Shown piece after piece: positions 1-10,813 of a stretch of 64,000 nt of DNA (positions within the stretch are counted from its first letter, which is position 1; every line of letters begins with the position of its first letter). Below the pieces are notes generated by a model. It ran no database searches. It was given only the letters and a program-made list of their open reading frames with translations, and was not told where the DNA came from. The translations under genes were made by a program, and so were the position numbers. The stretch comes from Plecoglossus altivelis (taxonomy: Eukaryota > Chordata > Actinopteri > Osmeriformes > Plecoglossidae), in assembly GCA_036571765.1 (NCBI GenBank), contig BROE01000011.1, positions 4,911,962 through 4,975,961 on the forward strand, written 5' to 3'.

Positions 1-45
1 ACAAGGAGACACACAGTTCCTGACACACATGCATTTTACACTCAC
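1..45 (-). other. Start of the next gabbr2 intron (partial)
   Basis: The intron begins at the GTGAGT donor (bases 40-45 on the plus strand, read in reverse) and runs off the left edge. No other signal is visible. Confidence 0.9.
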
Positions 46-147
46 CTTCAGCTTTTTGACGTTGATACAGGGGTCGTTTGAAAAGCTCTCTGTGTCAGCG
101 ATCTGAATGTCCGCTTTCTCTAGCTCGTTGGTCAGGTCATTCCTTAC
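46..147 (-). CDS. gabbr2: gabbr2 internal exon, ectodomain lobe 2 (34 codons)
   Basis: The exon is 102 bp and phase 0 at both ends, with acceptor CTCTCCCTCAG|GTA and donor AAG|GTGAGT. It starts VRNDLT and ends with DTESFSNDPC followed by INVKKLK, matching the GABBR2 segment right after QDVQRFSE. The Cys of NDPC is the first partner of a lobe-2 disulfide in the family; its partner would lie further 3', outside the window. The segment NELEKADIQIA differs from the mammalian version, while both ends are strongly conserved. The polypyrimidine tract before the acceptor is about 220 bases of almost pure CT-rich sequence in the transcript (the purine run at 151-372). The gene continues left of base 1. 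Confidence 0.95.
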
Positions 148-150
148 CTG

Positions 151-372
151 AGGGAGAGAGAGAGCACAAGGGAGAGAGAGAAGGGAAGAGAGAGAGACAG
201 AAAAAGAGAGAGCAAAAGGGAGAGAGAGAAAGGAAGAGAAGGAGACAGAAAGAGAGTGCACAAGGGAGAGAGAGAGAAGGGAACAGAGAAACAGAGAGCA
301 CAGAAAGAGAGGAGAAGAGAGAGAAAGAGAGCAAGAGAGAGTGAGAAAAAGAGGGAGAGAAGGAGGGAGGCA
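151..372 (+). repeat. Purine-rich (GAGA/GGGA) tract beside a gabbr2 acceptor
   Basis: About 220 bases of nearly pure A/G on the plus strand. In the minus-strand transcript it is a CT-rich run ending exactly at the acceptor of the 34-codon exon, so it acts as an extended polypyrimidine tract. The open frames on either strand here are simple-sequence artefacts. Confidence 0.9.
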
Positions 373-1312
373 ACACATGAGTAAAAGGTACCTGAAAATA
401 ACTATTCCCTTCTTCCTTTAGAATGCCTTCTCTCTCATGTCAGATAGAAGCCAATAGCAGCAACCCCTCATGTGGGATGCTTCCCTGGTGAGACTTGGCT
501 GTACTTCAGATGTTTCTGCCTTCATCTGGCCCAGACCCACCCAGCAATAAACCATGCCCAATTGACAATTAATACTTTAGAAAATAAAAAGAGGAAAATT
601 GCATTTCGTTAACTGACGACTCCCAAACCCTCCATATTTAAGGCGATGATTCAGTATGGCCAACATAGCAGATCATTGAGGTAAGAAACAAGAGCCCAGT
701 TTAACTAGCACTTAAAGGCTCCCTAGCAATGTCCCCTAGCCCTCTAAACAGCAAGCATGACGAGGAGACTAGTGACACAAGAAAGAGAGAGAGAGGAGAG
801 GAGAAATTGACAGGTAGTCTGACTGACAGGTCTCCAGGTTAGAAGCTTTTCATCCCAGCTTGATGCATGTCAGTGGGAGCGGGTTCTCTCCTGGCTCTCT
901 AACACAAGGCTCCACCTCAGCCTGGCAAGCTATTGTGTAAAGGCAACAGCTCTGAATAGTGACTCACTGTTGATGTGGAAATACTATAGGAACACACTGT
1001 GTGAGGGAGGATGTGTACAACTTTAGTTTGAAGGAAACGGAATCCATCGACACACATACACACACACACACACACTCACAAACACCACCCTCAGCACACA
1101 CGTATCCTTTTGCGTTTTTCCGCCCTCCATCCCAGCATCCTTCATCCTGTACCATGCACCCTCAGGCAGAACCCACAGGGGAAGGTTGGCATGGGGGCAC
1201 ATCATGAAATCAGATGGTGTATGCCAGGTGGACTGAGCCCACTTTCCATGATGGCAAAGATGAGGGATGACAGCCAGCACAGTGCACTTGTGTGTGAACC
1301 TGGAAACTCTAT

Positions 1313-1314
<2 letters not shown>

Positions 1315-1382
<68 letters not shown>
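1315..1382 (+). repeat. (AC)n microsatellite
   Basis: An uninterrupted AC run of about 34 units. It creates apparent His/Thr or Cys/Val open frames on the two strands that are not genes. Confidence 0.98.
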
Positions 1383-1388
<6 letters not shown>

Positions 1389-1479
1389 CTTCCCCTAACT
1401 TCCTCGTGACAAGCTTGTGGGCTCATATCTCAAGAGGGTTCTCTCGTATTTTGGAGGATGTAGAACCTTTGGAAAGAGA

Positions 1480-1765
1480 AAGGAGGGAGGGACAGGCGGG
1501 TTGTGGGATGATGTATGGAGGCGGGGAGGAAGGAAGGAAAGACTAATGCGTGGAGGAAGACCATTTGGAAAGAGACAGGGTGGAGGGAGGGAGGGAAGGA
1601 TGGGGGGAAAGAGAGAGAAAGAAAATAGAGAGGGGAGAGGAGGGAGACAGAGGGAGGGGGGAGGGAAGGAATGGATAACAAGATATGGAGGGAGGGAGGG
1701 AAAGAGGGAGGGAGGGAAACTCACAAATGGAGGGAGAGATTGGTGGGAGGGGAGGGAAAGATTGC
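1480..1765 (+). repeat. GGA/GGGA-rich purine tract
   Basis: Degenerate GGAG/GGGA repeats followed by a poly-C run near 1776-1789. The tract is open in several frames because purine-only codons cannot form most stops on this strand. Confidence 0.85.
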
Positions 1766-2350
1766 TGAGTAACAACCCCCCCCCCCCCATTGTTTGCAGC
1801 ACTCTGGGAATCCCAAACGCACCACTGCAGTGAATACTGACGATGAAAACTACACACATTCACGCATCCACACTCACTCACCAGGGGACAGAGTCAAATG
1901 TATTAGGAAAAAGGGTTTTGTGCATCAGTGCTAGAAGGAGAAATTAGGAACACAAGGTGATTCTATTTACAGAGCAGATCACAACACAGACAACACAAAC
2001 CAAAGCTGCACATACACCCACCAATAAAATCCCACACACAGAAGCTAATGGGTGTGTATATGTATGTGTAAGAGTGAGTAAACACTGTCAGAGAGACACA
2101 CTCCTTTCTACTACTACGTCACCATGGAAACCCAAAGTGATTAACACCATTTCATAGTGTGCTGGCTGTAATGCTTGATTGTTGTGTGTGCATTTATACG
2201 TGTTTGCATACGCATTGCGCACGTGTGTGAGCAAAATCGTGTGCGTGCATGTGGAAAGCAGATGTTTTGGGGTTTGTGTGCATGGGTCAATGAGTAACAA
2301 TGAGTTCGGTGCGCGTGTGTGTATGGGTGGGTGTGTGGGTGTGTTGTGTG

Positions 2351-2712
2351 GGAGAGAGAGAGAGGGAGAGGGAGAAGGAAGAAGAGAGAGAGGGAGATGA
2401 GAGAGGAGGGTGGAGAGAGGGACGGTGAAGAGAGAGGGAGAGAGAGAGGGAGGTGGAGACAGAGGGACGGTGAGGAGAGGGAGAGGAGAGAGAGGAGGGT
2501 GGGAGAGAAGGGACGGTGAGAGAGAGGGAAGAGAGAGAGAAGGGAGGGTGGGAGAGAGGACGGGGTGAGGAGAGGGAGAGAGGGAGGAGCGGAGGGGTGA
2601 AGAGAGGGACGGTGAGAGAGAGGAGAGAGAGAGAGGGAGGGTGGGAGAGAGGGACGGTGAGAGAGAGGGAGAGAGGGAGGAAGGGAGGGGGGTGAGAGAG
2701 GGAGGGAGGGGC
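2351..2712 (+). repeat. Purine minisatellite with GGGACGGTGAGAG core
   Basis: Repeated GGGACGGTGAG words separated by GAGA runs. Unit length varies, roughly 30-45 bases. On the minus strand it produces a Ser/Pro/Leu-rich open frame that I reject as a gene. Confidence 0.85.
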
Positions 2713-4434
2713 CCCTGCCACATCTGTTTTCCCAGCCTCTGCGTCATATTGCCATGCAAATCCCTGGGTTTATTCTGTGACGGCAGTCATACGCTCATGC
2801 TAACTAGAACGGTTAACACACTGGTGGGCTGCCATGACTGCTGATGACAAGCCTGTAAGTAGGTGTGTGCGGTGTGTGTGTGTGGGTACCTTAGTGAGTG
2901 TTTGTGTACTCATTTCAGTAATGTAGATTGGTGAAAAATGTGAAAAAGTGTGTGTGTGTGTGTGTGTGTACAGACAGTGTGTTATTTGTATCCTTGTCCA
3001 GCCTAGCTGTTGTCCTTGCCCCCCTCTAAACACCTGTTTTTCATAGCAGATGATTATAATCCCTTACTGTAACCACACCTGACTGGCCAGGTCTATTAAT
3101 AGACCTTTGAGCGTGTGGATGCGTGTGCGTCGAGGTCATCATCCCACTCAGAATGTGCGTGGTCGGAATCCTGAACAGGGATTACGTAACATGGCGCAAC
3201 AGGCCTAGTGGGGACGTCGTCTCCTTCCGAAGTTGCGGAGCGACGCCTGATAGCTTCACACGTACACATATACTTGAATGATTTCAATTCATCAACAGTG
3301 CACTAGTAATGCACTGGCTGCTGTTAGGGTTGATGGAGAAGAAGCACAGCCACACACGCATACGTAGTGTTTTGTACCAGCCATTTATCACATGACCGTG
3401 CCCGGCCAAGCACCATCTAATTGAAATCATGGCTGAACAGAACGGAATAGACACCTGGCCTACACAGTGTAGAATAGATCATAGCTACAGTACACACGAA
3501 GTATTCTGCATGGACTCGCTTGATACAATGAGCTCCAAATGGCATCCTGTTTATCCATCACAACAGCCATCTTCTGCCTCTGCATTCCATCAGCGTGACG
3601 GCGTCAGACTCGATCCAACGAGCCCCGAGAAACAAGCACAAGCAAGAGTGCCACTTGCATATTTGTAAATCAGGATTAAGGAGCAATCTCGTGGCAGGTT
3701 GATTGAATCAGGCCGCCTGTCTTTCTCTCCCTAAGCCCCTGGGCGGCTTCAGGAAGAGGGAGATAAAGGGATTTTCTTCCCAGAGACCCGCAGAGAGGAG
3801 GAGAAAGCAAGAAAGAGAGGGAGGGAGAAAAAGAAAGAGAGACTCCGTATTGACGGTGTGCAATTTTTCTTTCGATTTTTTTTTTGGAGCCCCTAAAATG
3901 CAAAAAACACTCTCCAGACACAAGTGATACATTCTCAGATTCACACGTTAGATATGTCTGATACAAGCCGGCGCGTTGCACCGTCGCTGTGATGTTCTGT
4001 TGCCAAACGTTTAGTTCTATCACCGAGACGAGAGCAGACAGGGAAATAAGATGTGCTATTCAGTCTCAGCGGGTTACAAGAGACAATATATTGAAGAGGC
4101 AACAAGGTACGTTATAATTCTTTTGGTAAAAATGGCTGCTTGTAACAAGAGGGGTCTAAAAGAATCATACACCAGATGGACTTCCCAAAACAGCTCTAAT
4201 ACCTAGCTTTACAAAGGAGCTGCTTTTCTGCTGCGTCTGTTCAAACGTCAGACGGATGATGCAACACTTCTGCAGCAGAGCTATCTTTTCTACGAACATC
4301 TAAAAATAAACACAGGCACTGATTAGCATACTTGTGTTGCCTCTGCGAAAACTTTTGAGAAGCTTTAACGTTGACCAACGAGGGTCTCTAGGGGCGGAGC
4401 CGGGGCTGGCGTGCAGCTGCCCGCACAGACTGAC

Positions 4435-4605
4435 CTCTGAGAAGCGTTGCACGTCCTGGGTCAGGGTCCCCACGCGGCTCCAGTTGTAGAAGTTTAAGAA
4501 CTTCACCACGGCCGGGTTCACAGCGTTGTCTGACGGAACTGTCCGGAAGAAGTTAGGGTATTTCTTCTTGTCGGCCAGAACTGGAGTCGTGGCCGCGAAC
4601 GACAG
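4435..4605 (-). CDS. gabbr2: gabbr2 internal exon, ectodomain (57 codons)
   Basis: The exon is 171 bp and phase 0 at both ends, with acceptor TCTCTCCAG|CTG and donor GAG|GTCAGT. The translation starts LSFAATTPVLADKKKYP, passes through FFRTVPSDNAVNPA and ends RVGTLTQDVQRFSE. These blocks are diagnostic for GABBR2; GABBR1 has a different sequence here (for example FFRTHPS). The segment covers the cleft between the two lobes and the crossover into lobe 2. In GABBR2 this domain does not bind GABA but contacts and activates GABBR1. Compared with the mammalian sequence as I remember it, the middle part (VVKFLNFYNWSR) is divergent. It creates an N-W-S glycosylation sequon at codons 41-43 (4477-4485). 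The frame stays open for about 45 codons past the donor, so intron retention would add a short tail before a stop. Confidence 0.97.
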
Positions 4606-4899
4606 CTGGAGAGACAGAAGAGGAGATGTGATTGTTACATACAGTACTGTCAAACTACTGCTAATGGCTGATCTCGCACTGACTTGTCCATATGTTTGGA
4701 TCATGGAGAGTGGAATGTGTATGCTTAACATAGACCTGATGCACTGCTAATTTAAAGGAATGAGAAAGGTAAACAAGCCATCTCTTGTACAGACACACAC
4801 GCACACACACACACACACACACACACTGTCCCGTCTCAGGGTGTGAACAAATCAATCCCTAAACCAGTGAATCTCACATGTTTGCAAAAAGACCAGAGT

Positions 4900-5021
4900 G
4901 ACTTGACTGACCAGACTGACCACATCACCCTGACTGACCAGACTGAGCACATCACTCTGACTGACCAGACTGACCACAGAACCCTGACTGACCAGACTGA
5001 CCACAGAACCCTGACTGACAA
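4900..5021 (+). repeat. 27-bp minisatellite, about 4.5 units
   Basis: Units start TGACTGACCAGACTGA and recur every 27 bases (for example 4931 and 4958). Because 27 is a multiple of 3, several frames stay open as repetitive peptides. It lies about 300 bp upstream, in transcript terms, of the 57-codon exon's acceptor. Confidence 0.92.
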
Positions 5022-5161
5022 CTGGTACTGGAGTTACACATGAGTGACAGCCCCAAGAATCCAAGACCCTAATGAGTTTTCACAGACTGAGTGTGCGTTC
5101 AGAACACTTTGATGCACAGGCAATGTGTCTTCACCGTGTGAACAGAGATATGGGGGAAGAC

Positions 5162-5162
<1 letters not shown>

Positions 5163-5207
<45 letters not shown>
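5163..5207 (+). repeat. (GA)n microsatellite
   Basis: A plain GA run with few interruptions. Confidence 0.95.
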
Positions 5208-5209
<2 letters not shown>

Positions 5210-5823
5210 ATTCTGAGAGAGAAATAGAAATACTCTTCCAGACAGAGAGGAGTTACCCTTCGTCGTTCACACTGCTACTTAGTTTGGATTAGGTTCCGCC
5301 TTTGCTCATTTCCTTCTTCCACCCAAAAATTGGAATAAAAATGTGCTGAACCGCAAACATTAATGTGAGGACCTTTTCAGAACCACTTCACATCTCCTGT
5401 TCAAACACTGCAACCTAAGCACATTTAAATCTATTCAAGTTGTCAGGGAAAAACGTATTTGAACATTCCGAACTGCTTCATTTCTTAATTCAGTTTCAAA
5501 CTTCAGGGAAAGTAGAGAACCCTGAAAAAAACATGAAAGATATCTACATGTTTCCTCACTTGATGCCCAAGGTATCAAAATATTTTCAAAACATGCAAAT
5601 GTACTATTTACATATATTTCTAGTCACCTTGGGTTCCAATCATGGTAATTACAATCAATCTCAATTACATAAGTATAGCTCCAGTACTGCGTGTGAAGCT
5701 AAATCCTATTTCAACATCAGCAGCTGTTAACGAACCAGGACACTGACCCATTGTCAGTTCTGGGGTGTCCAGTTCCTGGTGTCTTCCTGAGCGTGTGTAA
5801 CTGTGATCAGTGTGTGGCTTGTA

Positions 5824-5887
5824 AGCACTGCTGGCCTCCCTGGCCTCAGTCCTCTAGCACTGCTGGCCTCCCAGGCCTCAGTCCTCA
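5824..5887 (+). repeat. 32-bp tandem duplication
   Basis: Two adjacent 32-bp copies beginning AGCACTGCTGGCCTCCC, differing at only a few positions. Confidence 0.9.
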
Positions 5888-8656
5888 AACAGAACACACC
5901 GCGTTCCAGCTTCCTTGACAGGGGCTGTTGGATGGAGTGAAGGGTGGGGATGTCAGCCTCAGATGAAGTCCAGTCTGAATGGTATGATGTAATAGGAGGC
6001 ACTGTGCTGATGTAATCTTGTCACACTGTCATTGACTCCAGTGGCACACTGGCCCAGGGACAACAGATCAGACATCAGTGTGCGCACACAGACACACACA
6101 CACACACACCCAGTAGACAGAGTCATCTCTCAGCGTCGCCCAACGATGTGGTTAGCGGTCACTGACTCACAGCTTTCGAAGAACAAGCCACTGCATTGGC
6201 TTGATGGACGTTCTGGAACGTACAAATACACGGTATAGAGGAAACCCTTTCATTAGTAATACCAGAGGATCGTGTATATATTGAAATGATTGCCTCCTCC
6301 AAACATCAAAACAACCAACCAAATAACTGCTTACATGCACGTACTCGCATGTTTTACCGCATTCATATACCCACACACGTGCGCAAACACATGCACTTCT
6401 TTCATGTTCAAACTAATCAACTGTCCCACTCTCTTCCACATAACCCCTAGTAAGCTATCATTTCCTACAAGGGAGGAAAAGCTATAATTCATTTTGGCGT
6501 TTCTGATGTGCAGGTGTGCACATTGTGCCAGCCAGCTACACTGACATGAGAGTGCAGAGGCACCAGCTAGACAGTGCTGTTAGCCACAGTCAACACACCA
6601 GGCTGATCCATTCAGACAAACTGAACAATCTGTCAAACAGTACAATCATGTCTTCATTACAATCCGATCAGTTTGGACAGGAAATTTAGATTGCAGGATT
6701 CCAGATGTTTAGTCCCACGAGTTAATTGTGGCTGTACCAGACTAGGTTCTGTTAGCACTTCTCCCTGTAAATCAGAGCACTCCATTTTCCGTATGTCCTA
6801 TCTGTTATAACGTTAATAAGTGATACGAATCAAGGCAAGGTTAATTACAGAGTAGAGGGAGATTATACAGACACTGTGATAGTAATCAAAAGCAGGATAT
6901 TGTAATTCGGATTAAGGCTATGAGCGTGAGTGTAGACTTCCTGGAAGCACAATCGAGTCTTGAGGAGCAACGGCTCCTATGAGGCAGGACCAAGTGCAAC
7001 ACTTCAATCTCCAGATCCACAACGAAGAACATCAGAGAGATGTCAAAACAAACTGATGCAAAAGGATGGGGGTCGTCGGTAGTCATTTGGAACATTTTGA
7101 CAAACCAGCCAGGAGGGTCCAGAAACAATACATGGATTAAAGCCATCGGTGAAGAAAGCCTTTATCTGTGGACTGCTGCTTGATCCAGAATCACCCAACA
7201 GTCTTAGATCTTTATACGGATTGTTGTTCTAATCTCTGTTTAGCTCAATCTGTTTCCTAAACCCACACTGGGAGAAGCTCATGTGCTCCTCCAATAAGAT
7301 TCCAGGATTTTCCCTCTGTAGTATCCACCCAATCTGGGTCAAAGTAATGTTCTCACTTTTCAATACTATTGGTTTACTAGATGTAACTTTGAAAATGCAT
7401 TGTTTCAGTTGACCAAATGACTCAGTGTGGCTTCAACTCCAGATGTAGCCCACGAGAGACACTGCAGCAACATCTGGCAGGAACACACAGAGGAGAGAAG
7501 AAAGCCTTGTGAACTAGTTTGCTGACAGATCCAGTCCTTATTTAAAACTGGAGAGCGTTATTCAAAAGGGAAGACTGAAAATAGCCCTATGATATCACAC
7601 ATCTCAGCACCCTGTCTTATGTAACAATGACTGAGAATGGGCTATTCAAATGAAATGGCCTTTTATGGACCACTACGCACTGGCACAGTCTCCATCTTCG
7701 TCTTTCTCTCAGAGACACGCACACGCTCACGCACACCCTCTCTCTGTCTCACGTACACTCATACACACACACATACACACATGCACACGCACACATACAC
7801 ACTCGCACACACACAGGTAATTAGAACTGCAGAGATGGGCTGGCTCTCCCCCAGCTTACTGCAAGGTCACAGGAGCACTGGTAATAGAACTGGGTCTGTT
7901 CAGCTCCAAAGTGCCATGGAGCCTTAGCCAATATCCAGGTGAATCACCAAGATGACTTTCCCTACACCGGGTTTATCAGCCTGCATTTGGACCGTGCACA
8001 AAGCCAGACTTCTTCCTCCTCTTCACCTCTCTTATCCAAACAGACGCCAGACGTGTCTTATGCAGAGAAGAGAGGCGACGAGGCTAAGAGACGAAAGAGA
8101 GAGCGTGAAAAGATGTTTTTGTGAGACAGACAGCAAGGTGTGTGTTGAAGATTAGCAGGAGCACTGCATGCTGTGGCTAGATGAGCTGTGCTCTGTCAGA
8201 TCTTCTGACACAGAGTCCAGCTCATGCAGGTGCGAGAGCCCATGGAGACGAGCTCCATTCTCATTAGAAAGTTGGCAAGCCAATTCCACTTTGCCGAGGC
8301 AACGTATCGACGAGTCACCTAAGCATTTTCCGAGGCATAGACACCATGGACTAACAATGAGCCCAGCTATGTCTCTTGTACGGTATCAATGGATAAAATG
8401 ACCCAGTCATCCTTTTACACTGCCATTATTGTCTTCATGAAAAATTCTTTTGATGGTGCTGTTTTGTACTGGCAAATACTTTACACTTTTTGTACGGCCA
8501 AGTACTGCCAATTCTACAATAGCCTTTTTTCAAACAAAAACACTTACGCATGTAAAATTGGAAACGTTGGAAAAAGCTTGCCTGTTACATATTTTTAGAT
8601 AAGGAATTGTACAAAATGCACCAACTCTCCAACTCCAACTCAATTCTTTCTAGGTA

Positions 8657-8727
8657 GTGTGGATTTTCAAGCACCTTTATTTACAATTTCTTCAATACTG
8701 GAATGCTTGAAAACCAGTTATCCACAC
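8657..8727. repeat. Imperfect inverted repeat (possible small foldback element)
   Basis: The left arm GTGTGGAT-TTTCAAGCA (8657-8673) is complementary to TGCTTGAAAACCAGTTATCCACAC (8704-8727) apart from an extra seven bases in the right arm. The loop is about 30 bases. It could be a terminal-inverted-repeat remnant or a chance hairpin; no transposase frame is nearby. Confidence 0.6.
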
Positions 8728-10754
8728 TGATATTGAATAATCCATAAATTACATGGACTAACAGCATATTCAATACTTCACATACACCAACAATCTATAA
8801 CTACTTAAAAGCATGCTGAACAGTAATGTTGGAAATTGCACAGTGCATTGTAGCTATATTTCCCAATACAATACAAAGCAGACCCAAAAAATGAACAAAT
8901 GAAATTGATTTGGTAAAACAAAAAGCAAGAAACATTCTCATGTGACACTGCCAGGCCTGATGGGATAGTATGATCAGGTGATCTCTGAGGTCACAGGCAG
9001 TGACAAATCACATGGTAATATTCCAGAAGGTCACACCCTGTAGCCAAAATATCACACCAACTGAAATGCTGTCAAGGAAATCTTGACGTAGTCATGATTT
9101 AATAATTCATTGCACTTTTACAAATTCTTTAATGACTTTAATTATCTGGTTCCCCATTGTCATTGCTTTGGAGCAGCAACTACCAAATAATATTGGGCTT
9201 TGGATTGGTCAGGTGCTGGGCTGGGGAAGATATTATTGTACCAATAATTTCCTCTTAAACTGAATACAATAAAGTGGCTTGAGAGTAGGGGATCCCCACT
9301 GAATTGCTCCTCCACTATTTGCCACTGCTTTCCTGGGAGTTTTGCCTTGTTATCAACAAGGATTTTACGTTGGTTTAGATGCAGTTCTGTGGCAATCTGT
9401 GCAGCTATCTGTGTCATTGCTTACAACAAGAGCAATTTAGGAGGAATGAACATCCAACATTTGTTGCAAGTGCACAGGATTTCCAGTTTCCAGGATCTCT
9501 GTGCTGAAGTTCAAACAAGGCGTTAATAGATAGTGGATAAGAATCATGACATCCAAACCCACCCTCAGCCAGTCAGTTTGGACACAGGTGCTAACGCACT
9601 AGCCAGTCTATAGAAATCATCCTTCCTGATGAATCAATAATGGATGTCTTCCTCCTCCCAGGCTGACTCCTTAAGCCCCTTGCAGAGTGAACTAATGGCA
9701 GGCCTGTTGATCAGGAAGCTGAGAGGTGGTCTAGCTTCATTCAATATTCACTAGCGGCATTTGGCGCCCAGCAAGGGAGCCCGATGAGGGAGCCAGAGAT
9801 GGGGATGGGTGGGAGAGTAGAGGCGGGGGAGGAGGGGGGAGATGGATGACGTGTAGCAGACCACATACTGTGCTCATTAGCACAGCAAAAGGTAGCCTGT
9901 TCAGCACTTCACACGTGTAATCCTGTGGAGGTGAGGTGCTGTAGAAATCACAGTTGGGATGTTTTTCAAAAACTTGAGACTAAGGTATATGACAGAACAT
10001 GGAATTAGAAAGTCATCCAGCACTGAAGACTGTTTTGCACTGACTGCTGTACGCTTCAAATAAAGGTGAAAGTCTCAACTTGAAAGCATAGGAAATGAAT
10101 GGGGCATGAGTGTGAGGCTTGGTATGTGTCTGCACCTGCAGGAGAAGGGGAGAAGACAGATGGGGTGGGTCAGGGGCTAGGTGGAAGGAGGAGGGGACAT
10201 GGTCTGGCAGCTAGTGACTGATGTTCTCAGACTCTCCTAACGGATGACTGACTGGCGCGTCCTTTCTCCATCGTGCCAATCCAAGTTCCCCATGTGCACA
10301 GCGCATATCCGAATGAGCTACACGCCACACGCCACGTGCATACAAGTAACCATAGTAACAGGCTGATGGATGCTTTCGAGAGGCACCCTTGCCTATTGCC
10401 ACCTCTCCTTCACTCAGGACTGTGTCACTCATCATGCTAAACTCTTCCCTCTCATCCTCTCCCCGTCTTCACACGCTGTCACTCAGTGCCCTTTCATCTG
10501 CCTCCTCGATCCATCTCCCTACTGCTTTTCTCCCCCTCGTGACCAGGAAGTGTGAGGTGTAGAATAGAGGAGAGGGAGACAAGGAGGAGAGGAGAGCTGA
10601 AAAAGTGTGAGAATGTATGTGTGTGTGTGTGTGTGTGTTGAACTGGACCAGTCAGTATCTAGTTAAATGACACTGCAAGCCACAAGACTATAAAAACACC
10701 CATCACTGTTGTAGTTTGTTATCAAAATAATTGCCAGTACGCAGCCACACGTGT

Positions 10755-10756
<2 letters not shown>

Positions 10757-10809
<53 letters not shown>
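10757..10809 (+). repeat. (GT)n microsatellite
   Basis: A GT run of about 26 units ending in GTGC variants. Confidence 0.97.

Positions 10810-10813
<4 letters not shown>

Larger units (their letters stand above)
148..4434 (-). other. gabbr2 intron between the 57- and 34-codon exons (4.3 kb)
   Basis: The intron is bounded by GTCAGT at 4429-4434 and CAG at 148-150, read on the minus strand. It is dominated by low-complexity DNA: a purine run next to the acceptor, (AC)n at 1315-1382, GGA-rich blocks at 1480-1765 and 2351-2712, and a poly-C tract near 1776. The unique stretches at about 400-960 and 2715-4300 show no protein I recognise. Open frames there, such as the plus-strand one at 3429-3668, lack splice or family support. 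Confidence 0.9.

Noticed and set aside
2088..2759. A 223-codon minus-strand open frame
   Set aside because: It is a translation of the purine minisatellite (Ser/Pro/Leu only), with no start context, splice support or domain.
9160..9417. An 85-codon minus-strand frame without simple repeats
   Set aside because: No recognisable domain, no splice signals at the ends and AT-rich surroundings. It may be part of an old repeat, but this cannot be supported.
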